This document shows positions 59,789-64,000 of a stretch of DNA of 64,000 nucleotides, piece after piece. Every line of letters begins with the position of its first letter. Position 1 is the first letter of the stretch. A program made the position numbers and the translations under genes. Source of the stretch: Acanthochromis polyacanthus (Eukaryota; Chordata; Actinopteri; Pomacentridae); NCBI RefSeq assembly GCF_021347895.1, contig NC_067125.1:7086268-7150267 (forward strand), given 5' to 3'. A model generated the notes under the pieces. It did no database searches. It was given only the letters and a program-made list of their open reading frames with translations, and was not told the origin of the DNA.

Positions 59789-62700
59789 GTAAGGCGCACT
59801 CTCAAGGCCGGCTCGGAGTGTCGGCCGCTGGGACTTTTTCTGTGAGCTTGCTAACACAGCAGCGCTACATTGGAGGGCTTAGCCGTGGTTGGCTACAGAG
59901 CTAACTTAGCTACTACTTCTGTTTGTAAGCAAACTATTTGTTGACACGGCATGTGGTCTCGTGTTGGAGAAAACTATCGGAACATTAATATAATGGCTAA
60001 TGCCAGAAAGCCTTCTTGTTTTCGGATAAGTCCACGATAGAGACAGACATTGGCTAACATTAGCGAAAGGGGCTATAACAAAATGGCGGATTACTGGAGC
60101 GTGAGCTGTCAGGGGTTGCCTCCCCTGCACCATGCTAACTCTGTAGCTTCACACTTGAGCTCGGTTAGCCGCTATAGCTACTCCCAGGGTCATTTAATTG
60201 TAATGTATTAAGCTACAAAGTTTTGCATTACTCCACTAAAAAGGATAGTCGTCTTCAACATTAGATAGACATAGTGAGATTAGCTAATTGAAGCCTACCG
60301 TGTGTTAGCAGGGAGTGGGAGGGCAGCTGTTCGCTTTGTGGGGTGTTCCCCTTCTGCAAGCAGGCTGCACAGATCGATTGGCGAAAATGACTCCCTCTTC
60401 CTCTATCTGGTTCACTCCTGTCAGCCTGTCATGCCATTACAGGCCTTGTAGAGGCTGTTTTTAGACGACAGCCTGTGCCACCGGTCATACGTTGCCCAGT
60501 AACGTTAAGTGAATGTACCATGACTCATTCACGGGATTTGGACCGAGTGTATTTACAGAGTGATTTATGATTTACTGGCTGAATGGTAATCTGGCTGGAA
60601 TGTAGTCCAATTCATATTGTTATTCTGCAGTGGGTTATCAGATCGTGATATGCTGTTAAAGAATTAATTTGTAGAGTATGGAGAAGTCAAATATTTTTTA
60701 GATTGCTTCAGCCACTGGCCCAGGCTGTCCTCTTTAACCCACAAAGTTAGTCATCATTATCAAGTGGTGATGTCCCAACAGCTGTAAATGATGGCATACA
60801 ACTTTTAACAAGAAAGGGCTTTACATGTCGTTGATTTTCATATGAATGTGTTTTCTGGATTGGTGCCAGTAGGTAGGTAGCGGTTTGGTAAAAAAGCAGC
60901 CTCAGCATATACCCTGAACACCCTCTGTCATGGCACACCTAAACCTGTCCTGGACATTTTATGAGCCAAAAATTATTATTTCTCAGCACAACTTCACAGC
61001 CGGCCAAATGCTTCATTCATTAAGCACTTTTTTTTATTAACCAAAGACCCATGGAATTGCCAGTTAAATGACAATATTTTTCAGTAAGTATTCACAGGTA
61101 GCATAGATTTACATCTCAATCATCAGTAGAGGCTGCACTTAAAAGAAATGAGATGTTAGATATTTTATAGTTTTTGAATATTAACCGTGATTTAGTCAGC
61201 CACTCTAGTGAGAAGCTCCTCTGTCAAGTGTACCATGTGGATGCACAGGTAATTCAAAGCAAGTTCTTCTTGTTACAAATCACAAGTCTCAAAGGAGTGT
61301 TACACTTGCTTCCTCAACAGAGATGGTGGAGGCGATGAAGAAGGTGGCCAGTATGGATGTGGAGCTCACAGTTGAGGAGAGGAACCTGCTGTCAGTGGCC
61401 TACAAGAATGTGATCGGAGCTCGGAGAGCCTCCTGGAGGATAATCAGCAGTATCGAACAGAGGGAAGAAAACAAGGGCAGGGATGAAAGCAAGGGCGGAG
61501 AAGAGAGACTGAAGATGATCCGGGAATACAGGCAAATGGTAAAGCACTCTATGCAGGCTCAGTATGTCTCTTCATAAAAACAAGCTTAGAATTTGTATTT
61601 AGACTGTGTCTACCAGAAGCGTGTATATTATTTCACTGTGTGTCATTGTCCCAGATATGTTTGTTATTTCAAAGCATTTCAGATTTGCTGTGTTAATGTG
61701 TGATCACCAACTCATGTTAATGATATACACTATGAGCAGCTACTGGACAGACTGCATCTGAGTCATAGTTGGCATGTCCTCCACTCTCGCCTGCTTTTAT
61801 GAAGGGAAATAAGAGCTGCTATTATTCTGGGAGAGGCCAGAGTGTGTTAGAAAGATGGGAGATGCAGCTGGACTGCAGTCAGCCTAATGGGATTCAGCAG
61901 TGGGTACACCTTGATTTCATTAGCTGCTCTCTAACTCCTTGGGGGGGACGTGTTTCTGTTATCACTTTGGAAATATTACAGCAACTAGCTGATCATGAGA
62001 ATGTTGTTAGCATGGAACTTAAAGGTGCGATTAATGTTCCAAAATACATGGACTCTCACTGACACAGTAACAGGAAGTATGATTTGTACTTGAGCAAGGG
62101 CTTTAGTGGTTATTGATCAAATAGTTGTTTCTGACTGAATAAATGTCTTTGTTTTCAGATTGAAAAGGAGCTCATGGACATCTGTAATGACATCCTGGGT
62201 ATACTGGAAAGGCATCTACTCCCCTCCGCTGTCTCTGGAGAGTCTAAAGTCTTCTACAACAAAATGTACGAGCTTTGTGATCTAAATAAACAGGTTAATG
62301 GCTAAACATGCTGGGACTGACAAAGCATGTCAAATACACTTTTGTTTTTCAGCTCGCTAGTTGTTTAAGAAGTACTTTCAAGGCAGCAAATGTCATGGAA
62401 GTGGTTCATCTTAGACAAAACTATATCAGTATCAGGGAATTCACAAATTGTACACTAACTGTATAAAACAGAAGCCTGTGTTTCAAGTGACTCCATAGAG
62501 ACCATCACAACACTGCAGCTTTTGTTATTTTGGTGAACGATACCAAAAGTCAATTTTGTCTACCTCTTTTTTAAATTTTTCTTATTCCCAATTCCAGGAA
62601 GGGTGACTACCACAGGTACCTGGCAGAGTTTGCCACTGGCAACAACAGAAAGGAGGCAGCAGAGAACAGTCTGGTGGCCTACAAAAGTGCCACCGATATA

Positions 62701-63819
62701 GCCTCAACGGACCTGCCACCCACGCACCCCATCCGTCTCGGCCTTGCCCTCAACTTCTCCGTCTTCTACTACGAGATACTCAACTCACCTGACCGTGCTT
62801 GCAGGTTAATGTTTCTTCAACACAGTGTCACTATCAGTACATGTCTTTTGCTTCATTAAGTGTGAAGAATGACAGTATTTTTTGTTGCGTAACACTTGAG
62901 CTACCCCCTCAAAGCTGTGTCAGCAGTCAGAAGAACCTCTGACTAAAGTCTCTTTCTCAGTTGACCCCCATCCCCTTCAGTACCATGTTCTGCTTTAGAT
63001 TTAGGATTAGACTCAGACTTGGCAACAGCAGAGCATTAACACTGTCCCTTTAAAGCCGTTTTTGTGTGACTTTAGCTGCATGTCACATATATGTAAAGAC
63101 ATATTTAACAGGAACTCTTTGCAGATGAACATGACCTGAGTTTCATAAGCAGAATCTAAACACGTGATTATTGTAGAATATAGCTGAACATGTCCACTTT
63201 TAAACTAAAAGGTAAACAGTGACGGTCTAAGATTCAGACGGCTACACTTTCAGGTGCAACAAACCTAAGAATTAGATCCTGTCTACTTAAAAGGTGGGGG
63301 CTTTTATTCAGATTATTATTGTTCTTCAGAATTGCTTTCTAGTCTAATCTTGTACAGCTGAATTACACCAACATTACAACTTGACACTGTGCAGCGTAGA
63401 CTAGTTTTACAACGTTGGAGCAAAGTTGCAGGCGAGGTAACAGCTGGAGTGGTGGATGGGTGGGATTCATAGATTTCTAAAGGAAGCAGAATTACATTTG
63501 AGCCATTTTAAAAAAGACTGGTGTTTTGTTTTTTTATTGAAAAACTGTCTAACTTTGATACACGAAGATTAATTTTTAGAGGTTTAATCAGTGACCAGAG
63601 AGAAACTTTAAGTATATTTCCTGACTGTTCAGACGTACATGTTGAAGCATGAGGTGATTTCAACAAAAGTGTGTTTGCTCAGGTTGGCAAAGGCTGCGTT
63701 TGATGACGCCATTGCAGAACTGGACACACTGAGTGAAGATTGCTACAAGGACTCCACACTTATCATGCAGTTGTTACGTGACAACCTGACACTATGGACT
63801 TCAGATATGCAGGGAGAAG
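59725..63819 (+). CDS. ywhae: 14-3-3 protein epsilon, 3' end outside window
   Basis: Five coding exons (59725-59788, 61321-61538, 62159-62265, 62598-62804, 63683-63819) join in frame to 244 codons plus one base. The N-terminus [20 protein letters not shown] and the blocks [40 protein letters not shown] and [20 protein letters not shown] identify 14-3-3 epsilon. Phosphopeptide-binding residues are kept: K50, R57, and R136/Y137 (R130/Y131 in human numbering). 14-3-3 dimers bind phosphoserine/threonine motifs in many cytoplasmic partners. Relative to the usual epsilon sequence there is a six-residue insertion (RDESKG) after G74 and several substitutions in normally near-invariant positions (for example ECY near the start, NNRK, ATDIAS). 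This suggests the more divergent of two teleost copies, though the ohnologue cannot be settled here. The C-terminal tail exon lies beyond 64000. Confidence 0.95.
59789..61320 (+). other. ywhae intron 1
   Basis: 1.5 kb. It starts GC-rich and carries aaaatggcgg near 60080. No element recognised. The acceptor is cttcctcaacag. Confidence 0.8.
61321..61538 (+). CDS. ywhae: ywhae coding exon 2 with in-frame duplication
   Basis: 218 bases from [20 protein letters not shown] to REYRQM; donor GTAAAG at 61539. It contains two adjacent 18-base units (61467-61484 and 61485-61502; 14 of 18 bases alike) that encode ENKGRD and ESKGGE, where epsilon normally has one. Confidence 0.95.
61539..62158 (+). other. 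ywhae intron 2
   Basis: 620 bases. The open frame at 61769-62062 has no domain. The acceptor is tttgttttcag. Confidence 0.8.
62159..62265 (+). CDS. ywhae: ywhae coding exon 3
   Basis: 107 bases, [20 protein letters not shown] to FYNK plus AT of a split Met codon; donor GTACGA. Normal epsilon has YYKM, so N128 replaces a tyrosine. Confidence 0.93.
62598..62804 (+). CDS. ywhae: ywhae coding exon 4
   Basis: 207 bases, beginning with G to finish Met130, then [20 protein letters not shown] to NSPDRAC and AG of a split Arg; donor GTTAAT. It holds R136 and Y137 of the phosphate pocket. Confidence 0.95.
62805..63682 (+). other. ywhae intron 4
   Basis: 878 bases, no element recognised; acceptor tgtttgctcag. 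Intron 3 (62266-62597, 332 bases) is likewise featureless. Confidence 0.8.
63683..63819 (+). CDS. ywhae: ywhae coding exon 5
   Basis: 137 bases, [20 protein letters not shown] to TSDMQGE plus one base; donor GTAAGA at 63820. The normal acidic C-terminal tail (beginning GEEQNKEA in the family) is not found before the window ends. Confidence 0.95.
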
Positions 63820-64000
63820 GTAAGAGTCTCATACCATGGGTCTTTTTCTAACGCTAGCATCATGTTTTATATGACGCTGTATTAAATTTGTCTTCTTCTG
63901 CTGTGGACCTGTCCGTTACTGCAGAACCTCTCTTTTCAGGACTAACTGCTGACACTGAACTAACTCGCTCATCTCCTGTTATGCTCCTACAAAACATGTT
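63820..64000 (+). other. Start of ywhae intron 5, to window end
   Basis: Two acceptor-like sites, ttactgcag (63916-63924) and ctcttttcag (63930-63939), are each followed by a frame open to the window edge. That frame does not resemble the family's tail. Confidence 0.5.

Overview
The window is nuclear DNA of a ray-finned fish, most likely a spiny-rayed teleost. The evidence is split vertebrate genes with GT-AG introns, proteins close to tetrapod orthologues, TATA-less CCAAT/YY1-type promoters, and a repeat load of Tc1/mariner, hAT and piggyBac-like elements, V-SINEs and a Rex/L2-like LINE typical of teleosts. There is no bacterial, CRISPR or phage content.

Three protein genes lie head to tail on the + strand. 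(1) lrrc75a: its first coding part lies left of the window, and three coding exons are visible at 2856-2968, 34529-34802 and 36745-37365. Its 31.6-kb intron fills about half the window. (2) crk, complete: exons 46989-47208, 47968-48557 and 52970-53107 encode a 315-residue SH2-SH3-SH3 adaptor. A 3' UTR of about 3.5 kb probably ends at an AATAAA at 56595. (3) ywhae (14-3-3 epsilon), 5' part: five coding exons between 59725 and 63819. The last coding exon lies beyond the window. crk and ywhae act in phosphotyrosine adaptor signalling and phosphoserine/threonine binding respectively. Their adjacency and orientation match mammalian CRK-YWHAE.

Layout: 1-1475 is a Tc1-like transposon with an intact 350-codon transposase, inserted in an older Tc1-like relic (1478-1671). 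A second copy of that relic family (5304-6172) has been entered by a palindromic hAT MITE with a perfect 8-bp target duplication. From 10.3 to 23.8 kb five full copies and one half copy of one composite element alternate: an outer CACTG-ended element holding an inner TTAA-flanked, piggyBac-like MITE that in turn holds a ~90-bp palindrome. The half copy abuts an exon-like open segment of unknown origin. A deletion derivative of a mariner-like transposon sits at 21356-22239. From 24 to 36 kb there are Tc1 relics, TA-flanked MITEs and V-SINEs. From 38 to 46 kb there are a mariner relic, a LINE relic and old dispersed repeats. crk intron 2 holds a hAT-like element (51301-51898) with a perfect 8-bp duplication, and the crk 3' UTR holds a mariner-type MITE. 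Upstream of ywhae lies a degenerate tandem array (about 58.1-59.2 kb), itself split by a mariner-like fragment.

The points most worth follow-up are an 18-bp in-frame tandem duplication in ywhae that lengthens a loop by six residues, the amplified transposon-within-transposon with a preserved palindrome, the exon-like segment at 16.7 kb, the degenerate array beside the ywhae promoter, and the long acidic tail of Lrrc75a. I did not find a convincing wholly new gene system. The novelty here is structural.
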